A stretch of DNA of 64,000 nt from contig VSJF01000004.1 in NCBI GenBank assembly GCA_009739215.1, forward strand, positions 372,001-436,000. Direction: 5' to 3'. Positions 22,333 to 35,295 of the stretch are shown piece after piece. The number at the start of each line of letters is the position of its first letter. The first letter of the stretch is position 1. Made by a program: the position numbers and the translations under genes. Under the pieces are notes generated by a model. That model saw only the letters and a program-made list of their open reading frames with translations, was not told where the DNA came from and ran no database searches. Origin of the DNA: Floccularia luteovirens. Lineage: Eukaryota; Basidiomycota; Agaricomycetes; Agaricales; Squamanitaceae.

Positions 22333-24834
22333 CTATGGGCTCTTTTTATTATGGTCATGATACGCCTCCTCATCTTCGTCACTATCACCCACATCAAATA
22401 TCGGCGCCTCATCTTCTCGTTCACGCGCCCTCTCTTTACCCTTATCGTAACTTCTTTCTACAGCTTCATTTTCCTCCGCATCATCTCATTTAGATTACGT
22501 CGGCTGTGGTTGATCGATTGGTTGAGCGGAATATTTTCTTCTTCCTGCTGCACTGGTAATTGGACGCGTCTTCTGCGCACCCGACACCATACGAACATAC
22601 CAATCGCGAGGAATACCAGCAAGAGTACGAGAGCGGCAGATCCCGCGTTGTAATATGCTGTGTTCACACAAAGAAATTAACATATTGACATTTGGGTCAT
22701 TGGTAGGGGGGAAAAACAGACCTTCCCACATTGCCTTGTCTTGTTCAGGCGTTTTAGCTGGAATGCTCGAGGCAGTAGCCTTTGATTCATCCTCGCCGAC
22801 AAAGATAGGTTTGGCGTTTGTCCCAATGCTACTTGGGATTCTTGCAGACCCGTCAACGATTGCAGAAAAATTGACTCCCATAAAACGTAGGATCATGTCG
22901 TGACTAACGTGAGGCAGGTCGTATGGCGCCATATGTGAAGCATTGAAGATCTACCAAAAACGTACAGTAGGGTGACATTGTGGTGAGAATTGACCTTTAC
23001 CTTTGCGTAAGTGAGGTTTCGAGAAGATACCCAGGTCCCTGCAGGTGAACCGTTAACATTCCAAGACTGTGTTTGTACCGTCTTGAAAGGGTACTAATGT
23101 CAGCTGATAAAGGCACGTTTACGATAATAAACTTACTCCGAGGCCAGTTTCACCACTCCAAGTCATCTCTTTAATCATGTTTTCTATGCCGATATAATTG
23201 CATATAATGTCCTGATCACCAGCAAACAGTAGCACGGGGATTCTTTCCACCACAGACGGTAGAATGGTGATAGAGGCATTGATGCTGGTTTCTCGGAATG
23301 CAGTATGGACAGGTCCTTTACATTCCGTCCAATATCCAGGGTGGGCTGAAGCATGAAAGGCTGACACGACATCTGGACGCTGTCAGATTGTATAAGCTTG
23401 AAGTAACCACACGAACAACATGCACAAAACATACACCCAGAAATTTGGTAATTGGTTTAATATCCGGGGGCCAATTCATTCCGCATGCAGGCGAAATGTC
23501 GTCCAAACGTACATCGTAGATATTAACACACATGTCCACGCCGTTAGCACTAGTAGGTGGTGAGCGTAAGACCGTTGATTTTCGAAAATAACACATACAT
23601 CTTCTCCTTAACTTTAAATACGTCTAGAAGGATGCCTGAACACTTTTCAACATTGATTGGACGGAGATTTGTTATCATGTCCATCTCTGCAACACATTCA
23701 TCTGTTATTTTCTTCGCCTCTTTGTAAGCCTGTCTAGTTATCAGCATATCAGGAATGTAAAAGCATATAGCATATTTACGGCAGAGTTCTCCTCTAGTAC
23801 ACCAACTTTGACTGCGAAATCAAGGTATGAAGGATAGTGATTTCGTGGATCAATCCAACCATTGCCAATGGCAATCCCTCGAAGCGGGATATTGATATGG
23901 GAGTTTAAGATAGCATCGGCTGTATGTTTCTATCTGTCAGGGAGAACAGTCAGTCATTGAATAAAGTACATACCATAATACGGAATCCATTGACCCGCAA
24001 AGCTTTCCCCGGCAAGGTAAGTCTATACACATGGTTAATCATGGGTAATGCAGTGGAGAAGATTACATACATCAACATTTTTATACTCCGGGAATATAAG
24101 ATAGAACTTCCGCACGAACTCCAGGAACTGTTTAGACGCCTGCAGAATAAATGTATAGCGTTGGCGCTCATAAACTCTTGTACCCAACATACCTGATCCA
24201 TATCGTGTACATAGCCATCTGTTCTGACGTATGAGTAGCCAGTGCCGGCAGGTTGATCCACTAGAACCTATGAGTAAATAGTATTGGGGTAAAGCTTGGA
24301 CACATACAAAAGACCATGGTGGTATATTCCTCCCAGCCTCCTTCCATTGCCTGGAAAGTACCAGTGGACGGATCCAGCCTCCATGGCCCAACTTCCATCA
24401 TTAGACCATCGAATGACGAGCATCCAGGTCCACCCTAGCGTAGAAATGGTAAATTGATGTGATGAGCTGTAACGGTGGGAAACGGTACATTAAACCAGAA
24501 TATTATTCGCTGCTTGTCTGCAACCCGTCTATTCTTGACAAGAACGAAGAAAAGGTGCGATGAGACGTCTGTTGGATCATTGCTGGCATCTGGGTCTGCG
24601 GCAATGTGGCCAGAGTACACTCGTAGCGGGTTGTTCGGGTCCCAGTGCACGTCAGGTATCGAAGGGACATAAAACGAAGCAGCAGATGGGACTGTCCAAC
24701 TGCTGGTTAACACGATAGAAGATTACACAGTGAAATGAAAACTCACTATCAGTGGGAGCAGATGATACACGGGGAAATAAACATGACAATTGCAAGCCGA
24801 CAATGAATCGTGTAAACCAGATGGAGTGCAGCAT
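22333..24834 (-). CDS. kex1: Kex1-type serine carboxypeptidase (carboxypeptidase D)
   Basis: Golgi membrane carboxypeptidase that trims C-terminal Lys/Arg from secreted peptides after Kex2 cleavage. Family S10 signs: signal peptide ([20 protein letters not shown]), oxyanion segment [31 protein letters not shown], catalytic Ser in [13 protein letters not shown], Asp in [16 protein letters not shown], His in [19 protein letters not shown] transmembrane helix ([18 protein letters not shown]) and an acidic cytosolic tail follow. The literal frame stops at 22458. One base added near 22484 opens the family's usual acidic tail ([28 protein letters not shown]) to a stop at 22333, which is why I extend the gene there. 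About ten exons. The upstream 320 bp is shared with the divergent thioredoxin-like gene. Confidence 0.93.
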
Positions 24835-25100
24835 GTATTTGATTTTTGGAAGAAACAGCCGGTGCACACTTTCTGATTTGGCTACCGTGTAACTGTTAGA
24901 TCCAGTCTAAGGTACGGACCCAGCAAAGACTGAGAACAATGTGGAGATAGTGAGAGTTGGCAAGTTATTTCTCTGACACGCGATCAATTGGCCCGCACGG
25001 AACGCGCCCGGCCATTGGTTGGCGATCCCGTAAGTCCATAAGTACACTCGCGTGCCTGATACTTATCATCTCCTCGCCTTTTCTTTCTTTGCGCAGTCTC

Positions 25101-25110
25101 TATATAAACA
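25101..25110 (+). promoter_or_regulatory. TATA box, thioredoxin-like gene
   Basis: tatataaaca lies 45-55 bp upstream of the ATG at 25155. An inverted CCAAT (ccattgg, 25013-25019) is further upstream in the shared Kex1/thioredoxin-like intergenic region. Confidence 0.5.
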
Positions 25111-25154
25111 CCACCACCCTGTCCAGAATTTCATACAGATTCTAACTGACTGCC

Positions 25155-26313
25155 ATGAAATTCTCCCAGGCCGTTATCTACCTTGCAAGCGTTGCACTCG
25201 TCAATGCTCAATATTTCTCTGCAGGCTGGAAACCTGGCAATCCAGTTCATGATGTTTCAGATGCACCTGCACCCACGCAAACATACGTGCCCGAAAAACC
25301 TAACGACTCCAAAACTGTCCCCAACTCACCAGCAGGTTTCAGTAGCGGATTCGATATTGGCAAAATCCTGACATCAACTCCTGTTGCATCTCTCTTCACG
25401 CGTTTCGGTATCAACATTACCGAACGAGTGGAGGCTGTGATATTGAAATCACTGTGGGATGAAAGGGTCCCACTGCTTACAGACGAAAATTTCGACGACA
25501 TCGTCGTTAATGAACCTCTTACCGACGAAGAATTGGCAGATAGGGTCTGGGTCATTGCCGTGTATGATTTTTTTGTTTTATTTTCAAAACATTTCCTGAC
25601 CTACTCCAAATACAGTTCGACTACTACTGCCAAAGAAGACGGCATTTCAAAAATATTGGACGACGTTATAGATGAGGCCTACAATTTAACCGATATTTCT
25701 GGAGAAGCCCCCAACGTTCGTTGGGCTCGTATGGACTATCTCAATGTTACCTATATAACCACAAAGTGGTGTCTGTGGCAGTAAGTTTTACTTTCTATAT
25801 CTCCTCTTCAAATTTCATCTGTATTTCTTTAGAGCGCCAACTTTAGTTATTTTGAAGGATAGAGGCAAAACACTGCGCTTCTACAGGCCACAACAACTCA
25901 AGCTTAAAGCGCCTGCGTTGATACAATACGTGAAAACTGAGGGCTTCAAGTCTTACCCCGCTTGGTCATCAGCATACGCGCCTGGTGGTTCTAGGTATTT
26001 TTTTTTGTCAAACATTGATGGAACTCCAGTCTTATCCAAATTCAGGGAATACATTGTTGAATTCGTAGCAGTATGGATGAAATTCATCCATGGATATCTT
26101 GTGATGGTTCCTCGATGGATGTTCTTTGTTGGATCTGGACTTCTTGGAACTGTCCTTATCAACGTGCTACATAGAGAACCACCAAAGAAGGTACAACCTC
26201 GTGCAGCTCCGCAAACCAAACCCAATGTTCTTCAAAGCCAAGAGCCCGTACCATCTGGGGCTGCTGCGACGAAACGAAATGGTGCGAAACAGAGGAAACC
26301 TACTAAGAAATAA
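25155..26313 (+). CDS. thioredoxin-like ER membrane protein
   Basis: Exons 25155-25561, 25616-25780, 25833-25994 and 26046-26313 total 1002 nt, 333 residues. A cleavable signal peptide (MKFSQAVIYLASVALVNAQ) leads into a spacer and a thioredoxin-like fold: LADRVWVIAV, VRWARMDYLNVTYITTKW, APTLVILKDRGKTLRFYRPQ. The strand after the redox position (APTLVILKDRG) is clear, but I see no CxxC pair, so it is probably not an oxidoreductase. Near residue ~270 a hydrophobic helix (MFFVGSGLLGTVLINVLH) anchors it, leaving a basic cytosolic tail ending QRKPTKK, a KKxx-like ER retrieval signal. The layout resembles TMX-type ER proteins, with a thioredoxin domain in the lumen. The role is unassigned. Confidence 0.75.
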
Positions 26314-26496
26314 TAAAATATGTATTCTGAAGAGTCTTTTGTTGTGCTTTATTTAGTGTGGTTGGATATGTAATTAGATACACCTTAATTATCCTGGAGT
26401 ATTGTTTGCATTTGCAATGCAACATTTTCTTAAATAATTCCCACGATTGTTGTTCAGCATTTCCGGTCACTTCCACCTTCCTCATCGTCCCGCACA

Positions 26497-27347
26497 ATGA
26501 GCTCCTTTCAAGCAGGTTCTCTCTCGCGCACTGCGCACGTAGAACCAGCCCCAATGCCGGCAGACATACCCCCAGTTAAAGAGCTGGGGGTGACCAGTGC
26601 TCCTCTAAAAAGTGCTGCTTTCTTTATTGGCGCGTACTGTAAGGAATATAATGGTGCGTTGCTTTGGATTATCTTATTTTACTCTCCAGACTGTTTGTAG
26701 TTACCTGGAACACTATTCCTCCGCCGTGCCAATCTACCTGGCTTCACGACCTTCTTTTCCGTTAATTTACACTTGCTGACCAAGAATCTATCCCACCGGA
26801 TTAGAGGACTTCATGCTTTGCAAAAATGAAAGTCGCGATCCCGGTCATTGTCTGAAAGAGGGGCGGAGGGTGACACGTTGTGCCACTGATTTGTGAGTAA
26901 CCACACCTTTCTCTTCATCTTGTATACTACACTTTCCACAAATGCTACTTTCTTGAATTACGAGTGACACACTGGTTGACTATTCATCTATGTTTTCTTA
27001 CAGAATTACCAAGATGCGTGAGAACTGCCTATCCCAATTCGACGCGCACTGGAACTGCTTAGAGCGGAACAACCAAGCGAGTGAAACTTCTAGATTTTCA
27101 GAACTTGGAGACTGATTACACAGTTGTTGTGACAGGAATACCACTTGTGCCGAAAGCCGGAGCGAACACTGAACGCGTGCATGTTTGAAAAACTCGTACG
27201 TAATTTTGTTTAGCCCCATAAACAGCCAGGACCTCAAAATAAAATATGCGCGCCCAGGGACTAACGAAAACAATTCCTGGTTCCCCATTTGGTCAGAAAC
27301 CAATTCATGAAGTCCAAAGCCCAATATACAAGCAGATGCAAAAGTAG
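26497..27347 (+). CDS. complex I subunit NDUFA8 (twin CX9C)
   Basis: Intermembrane-space subunit of mitochondrial complex I imported through Mia40. Exons 26497-26653, 26805-26892, 27004-27076, 27136-27195 and 27258-27347 total 468 nt, 155 residues. Four CX9C units are visible: CKEYNEDFMLC, CLKEGRRVTRC, CLSQFDAHWNC and CRKPERTLNAC, the exact count for NDUFA8. It starts MSSFQAGSLSRTAHVEPAPM, then VTSAPLKSAAFFIGAYC, and ends GSPFGQKPIHEVQSPIYKQM. Intron 3 (27077-27135) starts with GC (CAA|GCGAGTG) and ends CAG; using it is the only way I found to reach the fourth CX9C exon in frame. Intron 1 is unusually long (151 nt). Confidence 0.93.
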
Positions 27348-28277
27348 CGGACCTCTGGTCTTTCATAATTTGCTTCGAACCGGTGGATGATGATTGACTT
27401 TCTTCGCTGGGTTTGATTACTATAGAAGTTTGTCATTTGAAGATATTATAGACCACAAGATCAAATATTATCTTCCGCGGACATATGACTGGATTATTTC
27501 TAATCGTTCAAAGTGTAACATACCATCCTTGGGATCTCGGATTTTCTCTGTCAATCTCTTTTTCATAATCTATGGTGACTGTATGGTTAAATAAAGATGT
27601 GGGGTATGCACGCATCTTGGGGCACTGTCAAGCCACGGAAATGATATTGACAATGGTATCCTATTATTTCAATCTGCCTTGGACTCGTGCCGCCAAAGCC
27701 TCTTATTAACTACCAACATGGCGCTCCTCCAAGTATCATGTACGAAGTTACTACATTCAACAACGCATACATGGATCATCCTACATAACTGAGAATGCAA
27801 ATGAATATAGCGCTGTGTTATGTATATCACGTCTCAATGTGACGACGAAGGTGTTTTATTTCCATAATTCATGTACGTCTTGAAATGTTATTGATCAAAA
27901 GATGCCGAGATTCCAGGGTGTTTATCTCCGTCAAAGTAAACATGTACACAGCTACATCAGCGGAAGTTTACATAAGCTCTGCATAAGCTATATTGCTTTT
28001 TAGGGCGATCATTCCTATTACCTCCGAAAGTACGTCTGTGATCAGTGTCGATCGTTATTGAGAAAGGCCTGACATAGCGGTGTGAGTTCAGCGCTGAGCG
28101 CTGAGGAGCGGCTTCCATATGGCTCACTCTAGCCTTGTTTGTAAGTAGGATGGCGTGTGGAAACGGCACATATATTTGTCCCTTCATCGTGGAACATACT
28201 TATACTCTAATTCAGAGAATGCACATCGACTTTCCCCTTATTCAGGTTGACACCGTGATTTCATGTAGGCAGGCCGC
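27348..28277. other. intergenic region
   Basis: About 930 bp, A/T-rich, no supported gene on either strand. Confidence 0.6.
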
Positions 28278-30163
28278 ATGCAGTCCACCAGCTATCTAAC
28301 AACAAGTCAGACTTCCCAGACTACAACTTCCAGACGTATTTCAGTATTATCAATACCTCCGCAATACTCCAGCTCCTCATCAGAATCATATCATCACCAG
28401 GGTGCCAACACCAGTGCTTTTACTCTCCGCGATTCTTGGTCTGAAGGTTCTACATCATATCATCTTCCCCCCAGTTATTCTTCTGTAGCACTGCCACTAC
28501 AAAATGTAGACCATGCGAATTCTCATTTTGACACAGTACTTTATTCTTCTCGATCAATCCCTTCTTCTCCCTTAACCACAACCAGTTTCTCAGAACAGAC
28601 AGAAAGGAACTTCAAGATACGGAGAAGCTCACTGGCGGAGGTGCCAGAACCCATTGACAGAAACCGACAGAGGGCCCATGAATACCCTATTTATCTATGT
28701 AATAGGGCTGCGGGGATGTTCAGAATTTATAGTAGAACAAGTGATTCTCCAAACGAAGAGATAACTCCATTCTTTATTGGCAACGACGATGTAATGGGCG
28801 ATGTTGAAATACAACTAACTAGCCCATATGCCATTGATTCGATTGCTCTCAATGTAAGAGTCTTATTTCTAGCTTTGCAACACGGAAATAACCACTTTAA
28901 CCACTTATAGCTTCGAGGTCGTGTTCTCAGCAATGCTTATGAGAATGGATCATACACATTCGTAAAATTTACGGTACCTATCTGGGATCGTTCTTCCGGG
29001 GACCCTCGAATTACGGAATCTCTTGATCCGCAACCTAGCTTCAAGGAAAAGTTCCAAGGGTCATATTTATTTGATTTTTCATTTCCATTCCCCTCCAGAA
29101 TTGAACAGTCAGGACGGCAAAAGAATAATTCTTCACGTTTCTTCTCAACACCACCATCCTTTGTGAATAAAGATATCAATGCGAGTGTTCAGTACGAGTT
29201 GACCCTGAATATTGTCCATGGATGGTTCAAATTCACGGAGAGGCAAGTGCTAGTAATCATATATGACATTTATTATATTTTAACCATACAGCTGATATAG
29301 GATAAGAAAGGTCCTTCAATATCTTCCCAAAGTCCTACCAGGTCCTATACCTTTACTCCGTCGAATAGCATACGAAGAAGGTACTCGATTACCTGGTCCA
29401 GCAATAGATCCAGCAGGGTGGCATTCAGTAGGATCTTCTTTTGTTCAAGGACGCATGCCCTCTAATCTTGATGTTGAACTGAGCTGTACGGTAAGTCTGT
29501 CATGCTTATAAACGTCTTCTAAATATGCTCATGTTAACTCACAGCTTTACCTTGCAAAACCTGTGAGATCATGTCGGTTTTTATATGTTATTTGCTAACA
29601 GTTTTTGACAGTTAGCTTACACTAGGGGTACTGTCATACCTTGCTACCTCCACCTTTCCAGTTGGGAACCACAAATTGTCCAAGCTCTGGCTCAACCGGA
29701 TGTTCCATACGTACGTCTATGCCGACGGGTGCGGTGCAATGATACGTGGCAAAAATCTCTTTCAACACGGGAAAGCACACTCGAAATACAGAAAGCAGTC
29801 TGGTGGAATACATCCCTAGATGTTCAGGAAACCAATCATGATAGGTACCTCGAAGGGGAAATTCACCTTTCGCAAAATGAGGAACCTACAAGCAAGTTCT
29901 TTGCCTTTCTGATAGACGTAAGTGATAATCGATAAACATTTTTGATTGTGTCTCAAAAATCAACTATGCAATCACAGTACACAGTGGAATTGATGCCTCC
30001 TAAGTGCCCGCTATTCATACCTCACGTTCCCGACAATCCGGTTTTTTCGTGTGCAGTCGAAATCACTAGCTTTGATAGTAAAGGGCCCGTTCCGACGTGT
30101 TTCTGCTCATGGCCAGTCGACTTCGTAGAAGAAAGAAAAATTCTTCCCGCTACCTTTAGGTAG
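28278..30163 (+). CDS. arrestin-like protein A2
   Basis: Second arrestin-like paralogue, intact as read. Exon 1 (28278-28853) encodes a long Ser/Thr/Tyr-rich N-terminus with a PPxY-like run (HLPPSYSSVA), then NEEITPFFIGNDDVMGDVEI. Exon 2 resumes LRGRVLSNAYENGSYTFVKF, PIWDRSSGDPR, FDFSFPFPSRIEQ, QYELTLNIVHGWFKF. Exon 3 reads LPKVLPGPIPLLRRIAYEEG. An 18-nt exon (29545-29562, LYLAKP) is followed by LAYTRGTVIPCYLHLSSWEP, AVWWNTSLDVQETNHDRYLE, GEIHLSQNEEPTSKFF, and a short last exon YTVELMPPKCPLF. Exon order and phases match copies A1, A3 and A4. PPxY motifs in fungal arrestins recruit Rsp5-type ubiquitin ligases, so an adaptor role in cargo ubiquitination is a reasonable guess, no more. Confidence 0.75.
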
Positions 30164-31933
30164 TGGGTCTTGCAGGATTGAAACAAATTTTCGCGTAATT
30201 TCACGTTTTCCCGTCTAGTTTGCGTGTTGTAGTGGCTTGATTACAGAAGTTTTTGTAATGGTCGATCATATCAATAGAAATAATTTGTACACTGTCTCCA
30301 CAAAAGTCGGTGAAACCTGGTTTGTGTCGTTCACTTCGTCCATCGGTCAAACCTATACCACGTACAGTTCCATAACATCGGATGCATCTTCCAGTGAATG
30401 GGAGTCGTTGTTTATATCTATGTTCAAAGTGTAAATTTTAATATGTGTTTTCCCACTTAAGTCGTCTGTGCGCCCTCATTGTCTGATCAGTTTTGACAGA
30501 TGATCTGTACGTATTATATATACATCCATGCATTCATTATGTCACATTTCTACGTTATTTGACGAAATCTAGACCATGTCCGTTAAACGTCTTTGTATTC
30601 TTGCGCAGTTCCCGGTATAGCAATTACACGCTACGCTACTCGTGATGCTATTAAATCAGGTTTAATGACCCATAACTGTCAGTGTCAAGTGCTTGTGTAC
30701 AATTTATTTCTTCATCTCAGTTTCGAAAATGTTGTTTCATGTGAAGAGCTTCATAGATGGAAATTACGACCTCTACTACACCAACTCCTTCAAATACTTC
30801 ATGTTGATTTTGATGTGTTTGAACTTGAAAGAGTTACATCCTGTTTTGAAATGTCAGTGTTACAATAGTACCTTGCATTTAATAACACTTATTCCTTGTT
30901 CACTTCAAACCTCCAACTTCAGCCTTTTCACGGGCATGGTAGCAGGCTTCATTATATGATGCAATGTATGTGTGGTTGGGTTACATTATTAATATTGGGA
31001 CAGCACTAATGACATTGGTAGAACTTATTAATGTGTAGTAGGCAACTTTATTTATAAGTACAACCGCAGAATTTGGTGGTACGAGCTGTCGATAGAGGAT
31101 AGCTTATTCATGGGTGCATCATCGTTGCAGTGCACCGTCAGAAATACAAATGTATCAACAAATTGGTCAGACTAAAATCTTGTACTCACTTGTAGATGTC
31201 CCCCGCGTTTTAATAGTATAGCGGCGATTGCTGTGCAGGCTTATCAGAAAATATTTAAGTAGTTACAGAGGGGTATCTTAGGACTGGGACAAATGCGAAT
31301 CAGATTACTGGCATAAGAGGGAGACACTTCAGCCATCATGGATCTATACACGAAATTTTAACGAATGAAACAAGGCTTGCATATGACTTCTTAGGAGGTT
31401 GAATGATTTTCATATTCAGCTTGAATTATACTGAGAACAAAACTAGTCACATAATTTAAATGTTTCCGTCATGGTTTCACCAAACTGTCAAAGCCACATA
31501 GTAGCATATCCTCCGAAGAGAGATGGGGTACGGCCGGTAAAGGAATATGACGCCGCATACACCACACTACATCAGTCCTAAGTAATCACCAAATCAACAC
31601 CGAAGTGGACTCGGGACACGAAGAACGAGCCATGTAGTGTAGCTTATTCTTGTGAACACCCCCAAAAGGATGCCTTGCTCCGTCGACCAGAAAGCATAAC
31701 GCCACAAAAGTTGCTGGAGAGCTGGCGCTTCATGGGTCGATGCGGACACTGGAGGATTGAAAAAAATTTGAGCAGGGATTATATAGGAATTGCGGAGATT
31801 GAAATCAGTTCAAGGTCACGTGCAATTTAAAATCATTGACCGACGCGTAAATAATGTTGAGTGCAATCATCACCATTAGCGTTCTGTGCCGTGATTAGAC
31901 CTTCAAATATCATACATTGGCTCAGCATTGGAT
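30164..31933. other. long intergenic region
   Basis: About 1.8 kb without a supported gene. Overlapping frames at 30237-30434 and 30593-30959 lack codon structure and splice context. No repeat or RNA gene recognised. Confidence 0.55.
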
Positions 31934-32689
31934 ATGTCTCGTCTCTGCCCGAATCTCAAGGCTCGAGATTCTGTCTTTGCGGGGGGTCCAGAAACGTACC
32001 GAGGTGACATTCAAGCAATTTGTCCGCCGAATCTCGAAGATTGTGTCCAGGCTATGGAAGATTGTTGTGAAGAAGTGGGATGCATGTTAACATGTTGCTC
32101 TTGTACAGCTTGCTGATTGATTGAATATAGGCATACGAATCACAGCAGCTTCTAAGGAATGGGACAAGGGACTTGCCCAGAATGACCAAAATCCTTGCCA
32201 ATGAAAAAGTGAGGTTTCTGCATACTGAAATTGAATCGCTGGTATTAATGGGTTGTCTCAGGTCTTTGTCCTTGTCAACGAAGCTATGGTGAAAAAATAC
32301 AGTTCAGATTTAGCAGACGAGGTTGAACCTATGATAAACGAGCTCATTCGGCGCGCAGAAGAGGGTCTCGCTGCTTTGATGAAAACTGAGGCAGCACTGA
32401 AATCAAAAGTAATTTTCACTTCCTGTGATACCTAGTTATTCATGATGAATTCGTTTTAAGTACCATCAAGCTGATACAAGGCAAACTCGTTTGCCTGCCA
32501 CAACCTTATCTACAGAGAAACAAGATTCGCGCCGCCTACAGCTGTTAATCAAACAGCGCAAGGCTCTTGAACAGGAAGCAAAGTCGCTCGAGGAAGAATT
32601 GAAACGACGGGTAAGGGATATTTGATATTACTGATACAAGAACAGGTTCTAACTGGTGGATTCAGGATCTAAAAGCGTTGAAATCATGA
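31934..32689 (+). CDS. spc19: DASH complex subunit Spc19
   Basis: Kinetochore component of the fungal DASH/Dam1 ring that couples chromosomes to spindle microtubules. Five exons, 31934-32074, 32131-32208, 32262-32408, 32461-32610 and 32666-32689, total 540 nt, 179 residues. The family signature is PPNLEDCVQAMEDCCEEAYE, then SQQLLRNGTRDLPRMTKIL and VFVLVNEAMVKKYSSDLADE. The next stretch is IEPxINELI-like (VEPMINELIRRAEEGLAALM). The C-terminal half is a coiled coil (LLIKQRKALEQEAKSLEEEL) ending DLKALKS. It is convergent with the molybdenum-cofactor gene, whose stop lies only 73 bp away. Confidence 0.92.
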
Positions 32690-32761
32690 GCGATTTGCAA
32701 GGGAGTTTTTTCGGTCAATTTATATTGTACAGTTGTATCGGATCGTATTACATTATGTATT

Positions 32762-35157
32762 TTATAGCATTTGTATCTCTCCAATCACTATGGCTTCCGC
32801 ACTCGCACCGACTTCTAAACGCGAGGGACCCGAAGATGCACGCTGGGGTAGTACAACAAGTCCATTTGCACCCTTCAGACTTCCTGCCTTACTTGAACGC
32901 TGTCCTCCCGTGCTAAAAGCCTTTAATCCATCTGTGCTTGCCTTAATGATGACGCGATGGAACTCTGTGCGAGGATCTAATATCATTGCATCTTGTAACT
33001 GTGATGAGAGTCTGTCAGTGGTCGGTTGGTTATAAATGATAAAAGTGCATACTTGCACTGGTACCCGGGGCAAATAACACGAATTTCCTGGCCAGCCACC
33101 CATACGCCTCAACGCGGGTACAACAAACACATAGAATGTCACTAATGCAGATGCAGGATTTCCCGGGAGGGCGAAAATAGGTGTTATCGTTCCAGCTGTG
33201 TTCGGAATAGTGGCGAATGTTGTTGGCTTCCCCGGTTTGACACTGACGCGTCCAAAATGTACTGTTCCATTGAAGTTCCGCTCTATTACAGGTTTTAGCA
33301 AGTCAGTCGGACCCATGGATGTTCCCCCTGTCGTAAGAAGAATATCCGCATGTTGTAATCCTTTTTGAATGGCATCTACATGAGCTTGGACACTTGTAAT
33401 GTTATCATATCAGCCGACTAGCTCGAATTCTTGTGTTCGAATACTCAACTCGTCTGGTACAATACCTAAGTCAATAACCTCGTAGCCCAGTCCTACAAGT
33501 GCTGCTTGTAAAGCTGGTCTGTTGGTGTCAAAAATACCTGCTGGCTCATCACTCGATTGAGATGAAGTATGGAGATCCACAATCTCGTTTCCAGTGCTCA
33601 GTATTGCAACAATTGGCTTCCTAAACACAGACACCTACATATGAATCATGTCAGTCTATCTGCGATATTATGAAATGAACAAAAATACCTCTTTGCGACC
33701 CACGAAAGACAGCGTTCCCACTTCACCCCCACTGCTCAGAATACGTTCGCCTTTGTGCAGCACTAGATCACCTTGTTTCACATCCGATCCTGGAGCTCTC
33801 ACATTATCTTGCGGAGGAACTTGAACAAGTATCTCCACCTCTTTTTCTTCACCTTCTGTACCGTCTGCCCCTTGGAATGTAGACACCAGATGTGTATCTT
33901 CGACCATAATGACCGTGTCCGCACCTGCTGGTAGGGAACCACCAGTGTTGATGCGAAAGATGGATCCAGGCGGAAGAGTTTGCGTTAAGGCATGAGTATT
34001 TGGAGTCAGCACAGTGTACACTCCTGGTGGATCGGTTGCTGTAGAAGATGAGAAGGGAATTTGAAACGAATGTGCAGCTGGTACTCACATCGCAATGCAT
34101 ATCCATCCACGCTTGTAGTTGAGGTAAATGGTATATTTTGTGGAGCATAAACGTCTTCGGCAAGGACATAACCAGCGAGTAAGTGATTAACCTTTAAGTA
34201 TGTCAGCGTGAAAGTGTGATTTCCCGTTTAGAAAAATAGACTGACCGGTCGCTGTTCAGTTCGCAATGGTACTATGCGTTCATTGATAATGCCAAGTGCA
34301 TCTTCCAATGAAATGATTGGATATGGAGATTTTCTGTGTCGTGCAGAGGCTAGATTCATTCATTCATTCATGAGTATTGGTATAACAGACGAAAGAACAA
34401 ATTCCTTACCAGGTGCTGAAGGATCATGCGATAGCAGTGATCTAGGCTGTGGTGTGTGATGGTCCCCGTGATGGTGATGGTGATGGTGTTGACGATGGCT
34501 CTCGACAGGGCTATCTTGTTTGACAGGTGATGTTGCAGCTAACATTGCATGGACACCTTTGCCCGTCCCACCCATTATTAAATCTAAAGCATGATCCAGC
34601 ACCCCTCCAGACAAGAGCGCTTCAATATTTTCGTTGACCGCCTTCACACTCCCTGGGAGCGTCACGACGAGTGTACTTCCAATGGTACCCGCAACTGGAC
34701 GCGACAACGCAGCCAACGGCGTGTGCTTGAGGGATGCAGCAAGAAGGAGATGCACAAGCCCCGGTGCTGCTCGCTCAATGAGCGGGGATATTGCCTGAAT
34801 AATGTTGATCAGAAAGACAAGACAACTTTATTGTAGTGCGTGTAAATTGATAAACCTCTGGTGTTACATCTCTTTTCCCAAATCCAGTCCCACCCGTCGT
34901 GAGCAGCAGATCAACAACATTCACTGCACCTTTTACAAATTCTTGTATGGGTTCAACATCATCGGAAACAATATGACATTTATCTTCGACGCAGGTGTAA
35001 CCTTTGCGTGTTGTAAGAACGTGAATGATCGCCGGCCCGGATTTATCTGTTAATGCATCAGTGGCGGCGGTGTCACTTACTTTACACAAATGTCAGAAGA
35101 TGAACAGTCGATGTATAGCGATTTACCTGTAATAACTGCAAACCGGATTTGCGACAT
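32762..35157 (-). CDS. cnxE: molybdopterin adenylyltransferase/molybdenumtransferase fusion (gephyrin/CnxE type)
   Basis: Bifunctional last-step enzyme of molybdenum-cofactor synthesis. The N-terminal MogA-like domain (MSQIRFAVIT, VSDTAATDALTDKSGPAI, DLLLTTGGTGFGKRDVTPEA, LIMGGTGKG) adenylylates molybdopterin. The C-terminal MoeA-like domain (YTSTTSVDGYALRS, RINTGGSLPAGADTVIMVED, VAILSTGNEIVDL, TNRPALQAALVGLGYEV, LLTTGGTSMGPTDLLKPVI, FALPGNPASALVTF) inserts molybdate. Between them is a linker with a His run (HRQHHHHHHHGDHH). An apparent stop at 33412 falls inside a 55-nt intron; splicing gives IVPDDVQAHVDAIQKGL. About eight exons. MogA-first order matches the fungal and animal fusion rather than the plant Cnx1 order. 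Confidence 0.94.
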
Positions 35158-35295
35158 TGTGGTGCTTAGATGTTGGGTGATACCCTTGTTCTTGTCTGAT
35201 AACCCTTGCTCGGACCGATGTTCCGGGAAGTCATAAGTATAGAGTACTTTTGTATATATGGCAACATACATATGAAAGAATATTACAACCAAAAC

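Noticed and set aside
30237..30959. Open frames downstream of arrestin A2
   Set aside because: Overlapping short frames in AT-rich DNA; no conserved motif.
33400..33420. Apparent in-frame stop in the MoeA domain of the molybdenum-cofactor gene
   Set aside because: It lies inside a 55-nt intron; splicing GA|GTTGAG to CAAG|TG restores IVPDDVQAHVDA.
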